A DNA stretch of 64,000 nt from contig NZ_JAUQSX010000002.1 of assembly GCF_030581005.1 (NCBI RefSeq), forward strand, positions 372,001 through 436,000, written 5' to 3'. The translations under genes were made by a program, and so were the position numbers. Position 1 is the stretch's first letter, and each line of letters begins with the position of its first letter. The stretch comes from Hymenobacter mellowenesis (GTDB lineage: Bacteria > Bacteroidota > Bacteroidia > Cytophagales > Hymenobacteraceae). Of this stretch, positions 18,255 to 26,658 are shown one piece after another. The notes under the pieces are model-generated. The model was not told where the DNA came from. It did not search any database and worked only from the letters and a program-made list of their open reading frames with translations.

Positions 18255-18989
18255 TTAGCCCAGCGTGTGGTACACGGCCTGCACGTCTTCGTCGTCTTCG
18301 AATTTCTCGATGATGGTCATGATTTCCTCCAGCTGCTCGTCGTTGAGGGAGACGGTGGTGTTGGGCACGCGCTGCAGGTTCACGCTCACCACGTGGCGGC
18401 CCTGGGCTTCGAGGGCTTTTTGCATCTGGCCGAAGTCGGTGAAGGCGGTTTCGACCACGATGTACTTGTGCTCGGCGCCGTGCTCGTCTTCTTCGGTGGT
18501 TTCGTACACGTCTTCGGCGCCGAAATCGATGAGTTCCAGCTCCAGCTCATCGCGGTCGAGGCCCTCGGCGGCCAGCTTGAAGACGCCCTTGCGGGTGAAG
18601 GTGTAGTCCGACGAACCGGCCGTACCCAGGGTGCCCTCGTTGCGATTGAAGATGAGGCGCACGTTGCTAACGGTGCGGGTGGGGTTGTCGGTGGCGGTTT
18701 CGATGACGACGGCCACGCCGTGGGGCAGGTAGCCTTCGTACACAACCTCTTGGTAATCTTTCTCTTCCTTGCTGCTGGCGCGCTTGATGGCCGCTTCGAC
18801 CCGGTCTTTGGGCATGTTCACGCCTTTGGCGTTTTGCATGGCCGCGCGCAGGCGGGCGTTGGTATCGGGGTTGGGGCCGTTTTCCTTCACGGCCATCACA
18901 ATTTCTTTGCCGATGCGGGTGAAGTCTTTCGACATTTTGTCCCACCGCTTCATTTTGCGGCCTTTACGAAATTCAAACGCGCGTCCCAT
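18255..18989 (-). CDS. YebC/PmpR-family protein
   Basis: 244 residues matching the YebC family throughout. The N-terminal part FEFRKGRKMKRWDKMSKDFTRIGKEI is the Bacteroidota version of the usual GHSKWANIKHRK start. NARLRAAMQNAKGVNMPKDRVEAAIKRA and YEGYLPHGVAVVIETATDNPTRTVSNVR follow. Members act as transcriptional regulators and, in recent work on the family, as translation factors that relieve ribosome stalling. I cannot tell which role applies here. An isolated gene, with a family A stem-loop downstream. Confidence 0.93.
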   Translation of the reverse strand: MGRAFEFRKGRKMKRWDKMSKDFTRIGKEIVMAVKENGPNPDTNARLRAAMQNAKGVNMPKDRVEAAIKRASSKEEKDYQEVVYEGYLPHGVAVVIETATDNPTRTVSNVRLIFNRNEGTLGTAGSSDYTFTRKGVFKLAAEGLDRDELELELIDFGAEDVYETTEEDEHGAEHKYIVVETAFTDFGQMQKALEAQGRHVVSVNLQRVPNTTVSLNDEQLEEIMTIIEKFEDDEDVQAVYHTLG

Positions 18990-19121
18990 AGGGGGTCAAT
19001 TAACAAGTAACAATGAGCAATTAACAATGCCGTTTGGGCCGGCGCGGGGCGCGGAAAGCCGAAACGGGCCGCAAGTTAGCCAGAACCAGCGCGGGCCGCC
19101 AAATACCCGGCCGACCTGCGC

Positions 19122-19610
19122 TCAGCGCGCGCGTTTGCTGGCTTTGGGCCGGGACTTGGGCGCGGGTACTGGCGGCTTGGGTGGCGCGGCCACCAGGTCG
19201 TAAACCCCCCGGTTGCCGGCCGGGTAGCCGAAAATGGTGATGCTGAGGCGCTGCGTGGCCGGCTGAAACCGGAAGGTGCCCCGCTGCACATCGGCCCCTT
19301 TCAAGTCGCTGAAGGCAAAGCGGATGCTGTCGCCGGCCAGCGTGTAAGTGCCCGTTTGATTGAAATAATAGGGCTTGCCCGAGGCCACGATGCTCATGCG
19401 CTTTTCGTAGGAACCGTCGGCGCGCAAGGTGAGGGTGCCACCCACGCCGCTCACCTGGGTGGGCGCGCCGGCGCTGGTGGTGTCGTACACGGTATAGGCT
19501 GTGTAGATATAGGTGGTGTAGAAGGACGGCCGAATCGGGTTGGTTTGCGCCCGGGCTATCGAAGCTGATGATAAACTGATTAGGAGTGAAAAAACGATTG
19601 GAATACGCAT
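19122..19610 (-). CDS. Secreted protein of unknown function (paralog of the 24731 gene)
   Basis: 162 residues from the ATG at 19610. A longer upstream reading is possible, but this start gives a good signal peptide (IVFSLLISLSSASIARAQ). The mature part is a small beta-rich domain: FYTTYIYTAYTVYD, GVGGTLTLRADGSYEKRMSI, FNQTGTYTLAGDSIRFAFSD. The same blocks occur in the protein at 24731-25276 (FFTTYTYTVYLVY, GVGGTLTLGPSGSYEKKLTI). The C-terminus is Pro/Lys/Arg-rich (PPKPPVPAPKSRPKASKRAR). I do not recognise a named family. Confidence 0.7.
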   Translation of the reverse strand: MRIPIVFSLLISLSSASIARAQTNPIRPSFYTTYIYTAYTVYDTTSAGAPTQVSGVGGTLTLRADGSYEKRMSIVASGKPYYFNQTGTYTLAGDSIRFAFSDLKGADVQRGTFRFQPATQRLSITIFGYPAGNRGVYDLVAAPPKPPVPAPKSRPKASKRAR

Positions 19611-19733
19611 GGGATGATATAAATAGCAGCGCTGAATTATTGCTCTACCGTGGTCAGGACGACGCCGCGCGAAGGTAAAGCCGGCCAGCAGCAAAGTGGT
19701 TGGCAACTGATTTGGCAAAAACAGGGCCTGTAA

Positions 19734-19755
19734 TGTTTATTTACTTGAATAAACA
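19734..19755. promoter_or_regulatory. 22-bp palindrome, candidate operator upstream of the histidine kinase
   Basis: TGTTTATT, six bases, AATAAACA: a perfect 8-bp dyad in the divergent gap between the secreted-protein gene (minus) and the histidine kinase gene (plus), 28 nt before the kinase start. The form and place suggest a regulator binding site; the regulator is unknown. Confidence 0.45.
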
Positions 19756-19783
19756 CAGACAACTTTTGATTAGCTGAGCAAAC

Positions 19784-21967
19784 GTGGAGGAATACGTAAG
19801 CAGCAGAAGCAATCAAGCAGCGGGCTACCGGTTGGGTAGCCTCGCAAAGCGCCTAGCTGCGGGCCTGGTAATGGCCGGACTGCTGGCAGCGGGCCCCGCC
19901 GCCCCGGCCGATACGGCCCAGGTGCGCGCCCTGCTGCACCAGGCGCAGGGCCTGCTGCGGGCCGGCCGGAACGAGGCCGCGCATCCGTTGCTGGTGCAAG
20001 CCCACGCCTTGGCCCACGGCCTGCACTTCGCCCCCGGCGAAATCGAAAGCCTGCGCGTGCTGGGCAAGGCCGAGCTGGTGCACGGCAGCTTTGCCGAAGC
20101 CCGCGCCTACCTGAACCAGGGCGTGGACCTGGCCCGGCGCACCCCCGGCCAGGGCCACGCCCTGGCCAACGTGCTGCTCACCCTCGGCCAGGTGGCTAAT
20201 GAGCAGGACGACTACCCCGGCGCGCTGCGCGCCTGCGAGGAGGCGCTGCGTCTCTACCACGCCCACGGCGCTTTGCGCGATGAAGCCCGCACCCGCAACG
20301 GCCTGGGCATTATTTACAGCAGCCGGGGCGACTTCCCAAGGGCGCTGGCTATGCTGCTGCCAGCGCTGCGGCAAAGCCAGCAGCTGCAGGACAGCGCCTT
20401 GCAGGCCAATTGCCTGAGTAACCTGGGCGCGGTTTATTTCCGGCACAACGAATTCCGGAAGGCCCAACAGTACTTCGAGCAGGCCTTGCCGCTGGTGCGC
20501 CGCAGCCCCGAAACAAGTACCCTAGCCGACTGCCTGACCAACGTGGCCGCTTCGCATCAGCAACTGGGGGAGCTAACGGAGGCCGAGACGTTTTACAAGG
20601 AAGCCATTGCCGTATCGGAGCAGGCCGGCGAGCGGGCCCAGCTGGGCGTGGTATTGAGCGACTACGCCCAGCTGCAAACTGAGCAAAAGCGCCTGCCCGC
20701 CGCGCAAGCCACGCTGGAGCGCGCCCGCGCGCTGCTGGAAAACTCGGGCGATACCGGCACGCTGGCGGCCACGCTGGTGGCGCTGGGGCAGCTGCACCAG
20801 AAGCTGGGCCACCCGGCCGAAGCCGAAGCCCAGGCCCGGCGAGCCCTGGCGCTGGCCACGTCCATTCGCGACTGGAGCGTGCTGGAAACGGCCGGCCAAC
20901 TGCTGGCCGGCCTGCTCAAGCAGCGGGGCGACTACCGCCAGGCGCTGACCTTTGCCGAGCAGGCGTACGCCGCCCACGACACGCTCTTCACGCAGTCGAA
21001 GGCCGAGGAAATGGGGCGTTTGCAGGGCGACTTTCAGCTCAGCCAGGAGCGGGCGCGGGCGCAGGCCCTGGCCCGCACCGGCGAGGCCCAGCAGCAGCGC
21101 CTGCAAGCCCAGCAGCGCCAGCTGTGGGGCCTGGGACTGGGCTTTGCCGTGGTGGCCGCGGCCGGGCTGGCCCTGTGGCGGCTGAACCGCCTGCTGGGCC
21201 ACAAAAACCAGCAGATTGAGCGGCAAAGTGCCGAATTGACCAAACTGAACGCGACGAAAGACCGGCTTTTTTCCATCATCGGGCACGATTTGCGCGGGCC
21301 ACTGCACTCGCTGCACGCCTTCGTCGAGTTGCTGGACGGGCCGCCGCTGCCGCCCGCCCGGCTCAGCCAGTACACCCAGCGCCTCACCCGCACCCTCGAC
21401 CACACCCTGGCCCTGCTCGAAAACCTGCTGAACTGGGCCGCGCTGCAAATGCGGGCCAGCGCCCCGCCCCGCCCCGAGAACCTGGCCCTGGCCGGCTTGG
21501 TTGAGGAAAACATTGGCCTGCTCACGGCGGCGGCCGACGCGGCCCAGGTCGCCCTCACCCACCACTTGACGGGCGACGAACGCGCCTGGGCCGACCCGGC
21601 CGCCGTGCGGCTGGTGTTGCGCAACCTGCTGGCCAATGCCATCAAGTTCACGCCCGCGGGCGGCACCGTGAGCATCTCGGCCACCCAGGAGGCTGGCTGC
21701 TGGCAACTGGCCGTGGCCGATAACGGGCGCGGCCTGCCCACGCCCACGCCCCACCAGCCCCTGCGGCCCGATGCTCTGGAGCGCCGCGCCGGCGAGGCCG
21801 GCCAGGCCCGCAGCACCGGCCTGGGCCTGCTGCTCAGCCGCGACATGGCCACCCGCACCGGCGGCCAGCTGTGGGTGGCCAGCGCCGGCCCGGGCCAGGG
21901 CACCACCTTCACCCTGCGTCTGCCCGTGGCCGAGCAGCCGGCCGCCTACGCCCGTTTGGACGGATGA
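19784..21967 (+). CDS. TPR-containing sensor histidine kinase
   Basis: 727 residues from the GTG at 19784; a TTG at 19832 would give a shorter signal sequence. The layout is signal peptide (to about 43), tetratricopeptide repeats (about 50-420, periplasmic), one membrane segment (about 447-466), a short coiled coil, HisKA with the phosphorylated His at 501 (FSIIGHDLRGPL), then HATPase with N box LRNLLANAIKFTP, G1 VADNGRGL and G2 STGLGLLLSRDM. This is the common Bacteroidota TPR-kinase type. Its 3' end overlaps by 22 nt the 3' end of a LytTR regulator gene on the other strand, the likely but unproven partner. Confidence 0.9.
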   Translation: MEEYVSSRSNQAAGYRLGSLAKRLAAGLVMAGLLAAGPAAPADTAQVRALLHQAQGLLRAGRNEAAHPLLVQAHALAHGLHFAPGEIESLRVLGKAELVHGSFAEARAYLNQGVDLARRTPGQGHALANVLLTLGQVANEQDDYPGALRACEEALRLYHAHGALRDEARTRNGLGIIYSSRGDFPRALAMLLPALRQSQQLQDSALQANCLSNLGAVYFRHNEFRKAQQYFEQALPLVRRSPETSTLADCLTNVAASHQQLGELTEAETFYKEAIAVSEQAGERAQLGVVLSDYAQLQTEQKRLPAAQATLERARALLENSGDTGTLAATLVALGQLHQKLGHPAEAEAQARRALALATSIRDWSVLETAGQLLAGLLKQRGDYRQALTFAEQAYAAHDTLFTQSKAEEMGRLQGDFQLSQERARAQALARTGEAQQQRLQAQQRQLWGLGLGFAVVAAAGLALWRLNRLLGHKNQQIERQSAELTKLNATKDRLFSIIGHDLRGPLHSLHAFVELLDGPPLPPARLSQYTQRLTRTLDHTLALLENLLNWAALQMRASAPPRPENLALAGLVEENIGLLTAAADAAQVALTHHLTGDERAWADPAAVRLVLRNLLANAIKFTPAGGTVSISATQEAGCWQLAVADNGRGLPTPTPHQPLRPDALERRAGEAGQARSTGLGLLLSRDMATRTGGQLWVASAGPGQGTTFTLRLPVAEQPAAYARLDG

Positions 21968-22731
21968 CGGCTGAGCAGCCGCTGCTGCACCACTTGGTTC
22001 AAAACGGTTTCCCGGAAGGTACTGCCCAGCGGCACCTCGACCTTGCCGATGCGCACTTCCTGATTGGTGACGGCGTCAATGTGCCGGATGTTCACCAGAA
22101 AGGAGCGGTGCGTGCGCACGAACAAGGCCGGGGGCAACTGCTCCTCCATGTGCTTGAGGTTGACCAGGGTGATGTGCACCGTGCCGTCGAGCAGGTGCAC
22201 CTTCACAAAGTCGCGCATGGCCTCCACGTAGGTCACCTCGTCGTAGCGCAGCTTCAGAAATTGTAGTTCGGTGCGGATGAAAAAGGTGTCGGCCCCGGCC
22301 GTTGGGTCGGCGGCGTCGGCCGGGGCAACGGGCGCCGGGGCAGCCTCAGCCGCGCGGCCGCGCAGCAGCAGCAGCGCCTTGTCGATGGCCCGCAGAAAGC
22401 GGTCGAAACGCAGGGGTTTCACCAGGAAATCTACCGCATCCAGTTCGTAGGTGGGCAGAGCGTACTCGGGGTGCGAGGTCATGAAAATGACCTGCGGCGG
22501 CTGGCGCAGCGCCCGCACCAACTCCAGGCCGCTGAGTTGCGGCAGCTCGATGTCGGTGATGAGGATGTCGACGGGGGTACGGGCTAGGTGCTCGAAAGCT
22601 AGCAGGGCATCGTCATACTGTCCCACGAGTAGGAGCGACGGAATGCGCTCCACAAAGCTGACCGCCAAGTCGCGCACCAGCAGGTCGTCATCGAGGACAA
22701 GGCACGTAAAGGGAGCGGGGCTGGAAGGCAT
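21946..22731 (-). CDS. LytTR-family response regulator
   Basis: 261 residues. The receiver domain (about 8-125) has the acidic pocket VLDDD, phosphoacceptor D60 (ILITDIELPQLSG), the T in FMTSHPEYA and the K in VDFLVKPL. A linker rich in Ala/Pro (about 127-147) leads to a LytTR DNA-binding domain (about 150-250) with YVEAMRDFVKVHL and FVRTHRSFLVNIRHI. Unlike most kinase-regulator pairs the gene is convergent with, not in line with, the histidine kinase, and the two coding ends overlap by 22 nt. LytTR regulators usually bind direct repeats; I see none obvious nearby. Confidence 0.93.
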   Translation of the reverse strand: MPSSPAPFTCLVLDDDLLVRDLAVSFVERIPSLLLVGQYDDALLAFEHLARTPVDILITDIELPQLSGLELVRALRQPPQVIFMTSHPEYALPTYELDAVDFLVKPLRFDRFLRAIDKALLLLRGRAAEAAPAPVAPADAADPTAGADTFFIRTELQFLKLRYDEVTYVEAMRDFVKVHLLDGTVHITLVNLKHMEEQLPPALFVRTHRSFLVNIRHIDAVTNQEVRIGKVEVPLGSTFRETVLNQVVQQRLLSRHPSKRA

Positions 22732-23025
22732 AAGTGAAAAACAGAGCAGGCAAATAAACAGAAGTTTAGCGAAGCCCGGCCGTGGGGCAGGAAACGATGC
22801 GCTGAGGGGTTAGCTTTTTTTCGTGTTGTTCCGGCGTTCGTGCTTGCAGATGACAGCCTCAGTCGGTCGATTTTTTGCGGGCCTTGCTATACTTCATCGG
22901 CAGGGGCGGTGGGTCGGCGCTTAGCTTTCCGGAGATGGAGTGGCTGCGGGCTGGGCTGAGCCCCTTTGGGTTGCTGCTCAGCCTTAAACCAGCGGCCTAT
23001 ATCCCTAACCTTATAAGCGCCCGCT
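22732..23025. other. Divergent intergenic region
   Basis: This separates the LytTR regulator (minus) from a secreted-protein gene (plus). It holds a small hairpin GGCTGAG / CTCAGCC (22954-22960 and 22977-22983), about 40 nt before the ATG at 23026, which may fold in the leader of that gene. No promoter with both elements is clear, and no gene is seen. Confidence 0.4.
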
Positions 23026-24048
23026 ATGAAAAAGTTTTGCGCACTAATGGCCTCAGGCATGCTGCTTACGGCCATTATGAACACCAGAGCAGTAGCCCAA
23101 CCGGCCTATAGCGGCCCCCCCGGCGCGGTGCACATGAAAGAAGGCCAGCGGCTGCAGGCCGCCGGTAACCGGGCCGGCGCCGCGGCGGCCTATCAAAAAG
23201 CCTACGAGGCCTTCACCAGCGTCGATGATTCGGACGGCATGATTGCGGCCCTGGCCCGCAAAAAAGCCGTGGAAAGCGGGGCCGCCACACCGGCCGCCGC
23301 CGCCCCGAGAGCCGTAGCCGCCGCCCCGCGCGCCGCCGCTGCGGTCGCCCGCCCGGCCGCTGCCGCCAACGCCGGCGACCTCACCCAGCCCGTGGCGGGT
23401 GCCGTGAATGGCGGCCGGCCAGTGGGGCTGTTTTTCATGACCCGGTACTGGATAGCCACCCGCTCGCTGGAAAAGTCGACCTATTATTTTGCCCCCAACG
23501 GACAGGTGTACGTCGACCCCAAGGGGTTTTCGGCGGCGGCGCTGGCGGCCCTGCCGGCCAGCTCGCGCGGCAGCTATTCGGTGGCGGGCAATAAGCTCAC
23601 CGTGCGCTGGGCCAGCGGCCAAACATCCAGCAGCGAAGTAGAACCCCAAGCCACCACGTTTGGCTGGGACATGGGCATTTTCCTGGCCGGCCGGCCCTTC
23701 ACGAGCCCGGGCCAGCTCACGGGCTCGTTCGAGGGCGGCAATTCCATCAGCACGAGCAGCGGCAGTGCCTCGGCGGTGAGCAGCCTCACCTTCCGGCCCG
23801 ATGGCACCTACACCGGCGGTGGCGCCTCCAGCTTCGGGGGGCGCGACGCGGACGGCGCCAAAACCTACAGCGCCGGCAGTAGCAGCAGCGGCAACAGCGG
23901 CCGCTGGAGCCTGAACGGCTGGCTGCTCACCCTCACCGATGCGCAGGGCCACACCAACCGCGGCGTGGCTTTTCCGGTGGAGAAGAATGACAAAACCGGC
24001 CAGGTAACGCGGTTCTACTTCGACAATGTGGCCTACAAGCGCCTATAA
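23026..24048 (+). CDS. Secreted protein of unknown function
   Basis: 340 residues with a signal peptide (KKFCALMASGMLLTAIMNTRAVAQ). A short helical repeat-like part follows (HMKEGQRLQAAGNRAGAAAAYQKAYEAF, one TPR-like unit), then a low-complexity Ala/Pro linker (about 83-120) and a beta-rich C-terminal domain (about 130-340) containing YYFAPNGQVYVDP and LTFRPDGTYTGGGASSFGG. The C-terminal part looks like a lipocalin- or calycin-like sheet, but this is a guess from strand patterns. It is the first of five consecutive plus-strand genes for small exported or membrane proteins. Confidence 0.65.
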   Translation: MKKFCALMASGMLLTAIMNTRAVAQPAYSGPPGAVHMKEGQRLQAAGNRAGAAAAYQKAYEAFTSVDDSDGMIAALARKKAVESGAATPAAAAPRAVAAAPRAAAAVARPAAAANAGDLTQPVAGAVNGGRPVGLFFMTRYWIATRSLEKSTYYFAPNGQVYVDPKGFSAAALAALPASSRGSYSVAGNKLTVRWASGQTSSSEVEPQATTFGWDMGIFLAGRPFTSPGQLTGSFEGGNSISTSSGSASAVSSLTFRPDGTYTGGGASSFGGRDADGAKTYSAGSSSSGNSGRWSLNGWLLTLTDAQGHTNRGVAFPVEKNDKTGQVTRFYFDNVAYKRL

Positions 24049-24148
24049 GCCGCCCGCCGGCTTTGGCCTGGAGCAGGGCCAGGCGGGAGGTGCTGAAGCA
24101 GCTTTTGTCTCGGTTTGTTATTGATTACTAATTTAAAATCAACATTCC

Positions 24149-24664
24149 ATGTTCAATCGAGTAGCCCCGGCGGCTCTCCTCTGCGCCTTATTTCTCCTCC
24201 TGACTTCGGGCGCATCGGCGCAGGACTACCGGGCCCTATACGGCAGCCGCGGCCCGCGCACCTGCCCCAGCACGAAAGCCCCCCCGAAAGGGCCCATATC
24301 GGCCAATCAGGCCATGCAATACTTCATTTGCGGCACGGAAGGCCTCTTCGGCGACGACCTATACTTGGTGGGCAACGTGACGTTGCAGATTGGCAAGGGC
24401 CGGCCTTTCTTGCCTAACACCGACATGCTGCCCGACGCGGATGTGTCGGCGCTGGTGTATCCAGTGCGGGGCAGCTACGTGCGCTACCAGATTTCGAAAA
24501 TCTCGAAAGTCTTCCCCAATGCCGGGAAAAACTGCAACGTGTACCCCCAGCCCCACGCCAGCGGCCTGTGCTACCGCACCACGTTTGGCGATTGGGTGTG
24601 CAAGATGATTGACACCTCGGCGCCCGCCATGGCCATCCAGAATAACGTGGCCCCGCCCCAGTAA
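24149..24664 (+). CDS. Secreted protein of unknown function
   Basis: 171 residues with a signal peptide (VAPAALLCALFLLLTSGASAQ). The mature part holds six cysteines, including RTCPSTKAP, YFICGTEG, KNCNVYPQP, GLCYRTTF and DWVCKMID, so disulfides are likely. The segment ANQAMQYFICGTEGLFGDDLYLVGNVTLQIGKG is well ordered, but I do not recognise the family. It lies 100 nt after the preceding secreted-protein gene and 66 nt before the next. Confidence 0.65.
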   Translation: MFNRVAPAALLCALFLLLTSGASAQDYRALYGSRGPRTCPSTKAPPKGPISANQAMQYFICGTEGLFGDDLYLVGNVTLQIGKGRPFLPNTDMLPDADVSALVYPVRGSYVRYQISKISKVFPNAGKNCNVYPQPHASGLCYRTTFGDWVCKMIDTSAPAMAIQNNVAPPQ

Positions 24665-24730
24665 AAGCAGTGCCCCGAACTCAAATAGGCGCTTTATGGG
24701 GCATTTTTACCCGTTTCTACTTGATGATTC

Positions 24731-25276
24731 ATGCATAAGTTTTGCTGCGCAATGTTGTTGCTGGTGTCGGCTGGCACCGCTTCCGGCCAATCGAAGAACC
24801 CAAAAAAAGCCGCGCCGGCTAACCCTGTCCGGCCGACTGCACAGGTGCTGGCGGCTAGCGGGTTGCCCACCAAGTTTTTCACCACCTACACCTACACGGT
24901 GTACCTGGTTTACGCCCCGAAGTACAGCCCCAAGCCATCCAACACCCGCGGCGTAGGCGGCACCCTCACGTTGGGCCCCAGCGGCAGCTACGAGAAAAAA
25001 CTGACGATTCCGGGCCCCTACGGCCGCAACCATTTCGATGAAACCGGCCGCTACACCCTCAACGGCAAGAACATCCAGCTCACCTACACCGATTCGCACG
25101 GCAAGCCGGTGACCTACGGCGGCACCTTCAACTACAGCGAGCCCGCCCAGGCCCTGAGCATGGTGCTGAACCAGGAAGCCGACGGCGGACGGGAGGTTTT
25201 TGGCCTAGTGGTGAAGGGCTCCGAAGACGTGAAACGCACCTTTAACGACGACGGCACCGTGAAGCTGGGCGACTAA
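24731..25276 (+). CDS. Secreted protein of unknown function (paralog of the 19122 gene)
   Basis: 181 residues with a signal peptide (KFCCAMLLLVSAGTASGQ). The mature domain repeats the pattern of the protein at 19122-19610: an aromatic strand FFTTYTYTVYLVY, then GVGGTLTLGPSGSYEKKL, DETGRYTLNGKNIQLTYTD, GGTFNYSEPAQALSMVL. It has none of the basic C-terminal tail of that paralog and instead ends KRTFNDDGTVKLGD. The two genes are about 5 kb apart on opposite strands, which points to an older duplication. Confidence 0.68.
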   Translation: MHKFCCAMLLLVSAGTASGQSKNPKKAAPANPVRPTAQVLAASGLPTKFFTTYTYTVYLVYAPKYSPKPSNTRGVGGTLTLGPSGSYEKKLTIPGPYGRNHFDETGRYTLNGKNIQLTYTDSHGKPVTYGGTFNYSEPAQALSMVLNQEADGGREVFGLVVKGSEDVKRTFNDDGTVKLGD

Positions 25277-25315
25277 GCGGCCCCAGACCCAGTTGCAACT
25301 TAAACAAGCCATCCG

Positions 25316-25564
25316 ATGCGTAATTCGCCGCCTTTCCCCAAAGAGCCAGTGCCCTGGCCCACCTGGTTGCTCAAGCTAGCCAGATGGCTCTTTGTGATAG
25401 GCGTTATCGGCGTAGTGCTGATAGTTACGCTGGTGATGAATGTGCACTGGGCCATCAAGCCCAAAGATGAAAAGCTGGATGCCGCCCGCGCCGCCGCGAG
25501 CCGCCCGGTGCCCAACTCGGCCCAGGTTCGCCCGGCGGCAGCACCAGCCCACACCCGCAAGTAG
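25316..25564 (+). CDS. Small single-span membrane protein
   Basis: 82 residues: a Pro-rich N-terminus, one membrane segment (about 18-44, WLLKLARWLFVIGVIGVVLIV), then an Ala-rich C-terminal tail. It lies 39 nt after the secreted-protein gene and 62 nt before the next membrane protein gene, in the same direction. There is no family recognition; codon use fits the neighbours, so it is probably real. Confidence 0.5.
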   Translation: MRNSPPFPKEPVPWPTWLLKLARWLFVIGVIGVVLIVTLVMNVHWAIKPKDEKLDAARAAASRPVPNSAQVRPAAAPAHTRK

Positions 25565-25626
25565 GCCGCCCAGAAAATGAATTCGAACCCTGATTGCCCA
25601 TCATTGTCTCATTCATTCTTCATCCC

Positions 25627-26472
25627 ATGAGTACCGTCAGCCCCATTGAGCAGCCCACGGCCCAGAGCGCCGGTTCCAATTTTTCCTTCGAGGCCACCGG
25701 CCCCGCGTGCGAGGCCTTTGCCGTGCGCGTGGGCTATTTCTGGCTGATGGTCCTGGCCTCGGTGGCCGGCCTCATTACCGGCCTGATTAATCTGGTGACG
25801 CAGCCCAGCCCGCCGGTTTTGGTGCTGGCTGCCGCCCTGCTGGCGGTGGGTTACCTGGCCTGGCAGCGGGGCTACCGGGCCGTGCAGCTGGAGCTGGGCC
25901 CGCGCAGCCTGCGCATTCAGCCCGTGGCACTCGGCCAGCCGGCCGAAGAGTTGCCGCTGCCGCGCATTGCCAACTACCTGCGGCCAATGGAGTCGGCCTA
26001 CCAGATTCTGGAGCTGCAACTCCACGGCGGGGCCACGCTCAAATTCGGCAAGCGTATGCGCAACCCCGGCGCGGGCCTGCTGACCTTGGACGCCTGGACC
26101 GAAGTGCTGGCCGCCCGCCTCGAAGAATCCCGGCCGGCCTTCGCCAGCATACCCGTTGCTGCTACACTCAGCGCCGCTCCCGCCGCTGCCAACAGCCTGG
26201 ACAGCGGCTTGGTGGCCGAGCCGCCTCGCACTCTGGGGCGCTCCGTGCTGGGCAAGGTGCTGGCCGGCGTAGCCATCGTTTGGCTGCTGCTGGCCGGGCT
26301 GGTGCTCTTCGACCCCAGCCAGCACGTGGCCACTTGGGTATTTCTGGCGCCCGTCATGTACCTGGCCTATTTTCTCCAGTCCCGGAGCACGCTCAAAACC
26401 AGAACTACCGTCACGACCAGCCGACGTTCGGCCGAGGACGATGAGGTGTACGAGGCCTGGAAAAACTACTAA
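25627..26472 (+). CDS. Membrane protein of unknown function
   Basis: 281 residues from the ATG at 25627; an upstream in-frame ATG at 25594 would only add a short hydrophobic stretch. The layout is two membrane segments (about 35-60 and 65-85), a soluble domain (about 90-200; LELGPRSLRIQPVALGQPAEELPLPRIANYL, then AYQILELQLHGGATLKFGKR) that looks like a bacterial PH-type fold, two more membrane segments (about 215-255) and a basic-acidic tail ending EDDEVYEAWKNY. The PH-like reading is tentative. A bidirectional hairpin terminator follows. Confidence 0.6.
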   Translation: MSTVSPIEQPTAQSAGSNFSFEATGPACEAFAVRVGYFWLMVLASVAGLITGLINLVTQPSPPVLVLAAALLAVGYLAWQRGYRAVQLELGPRSLRIQPVALGQPAEELPLPRIANYLRPMESAYQILELQLHGGATLKFGKRMRNPGAGLLTLDAWTEVLAARLEESRPAFASIPVAATLSAAPAAANSLDSGLVAEPPRTLGRSVLGKVLAGVAIVWLLLAGLVLFDPSQHVATWVFLAPVMYLAYFLQSRSTLKTRTTVTTSRRSAEDDEVYEAWKNY

Positions 26473-26541
26473 CCAGCCCGAGTGACCGCGCCCCTGTGTA
26501 GCGGCGCTAGTTAGCAGTCATTGCCAGGCTTGGGCCCTCAA

Positions 26542-26609
26542 AAAACGAAGCCGCGCAGGTGGCGACAGCGCCGGAAAGGCACCTGTCACCGCCTACGCGG
26601 CTTCGTTTT
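26542..26609. terminator. Long bidirectional hairpin terminator
   Basis: The outer arms AAAACGAAGCCGCG and CGCGGCTTCGTTTT pair perfectly, and inner arms (CAGGTGGCGACA with TGTCACCGCCTA) continue the stem with wobbles. A/T runs at both ends let it serve the membrane-protein gene on the plus strand and the MBL gene on the minus strand. Confidence 0.8.
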
Positions 26610-26658
26610 CCGATTGGTCAGGGGCAGTTGCTACGTCCCTATACCGGCCGCCGTTACT

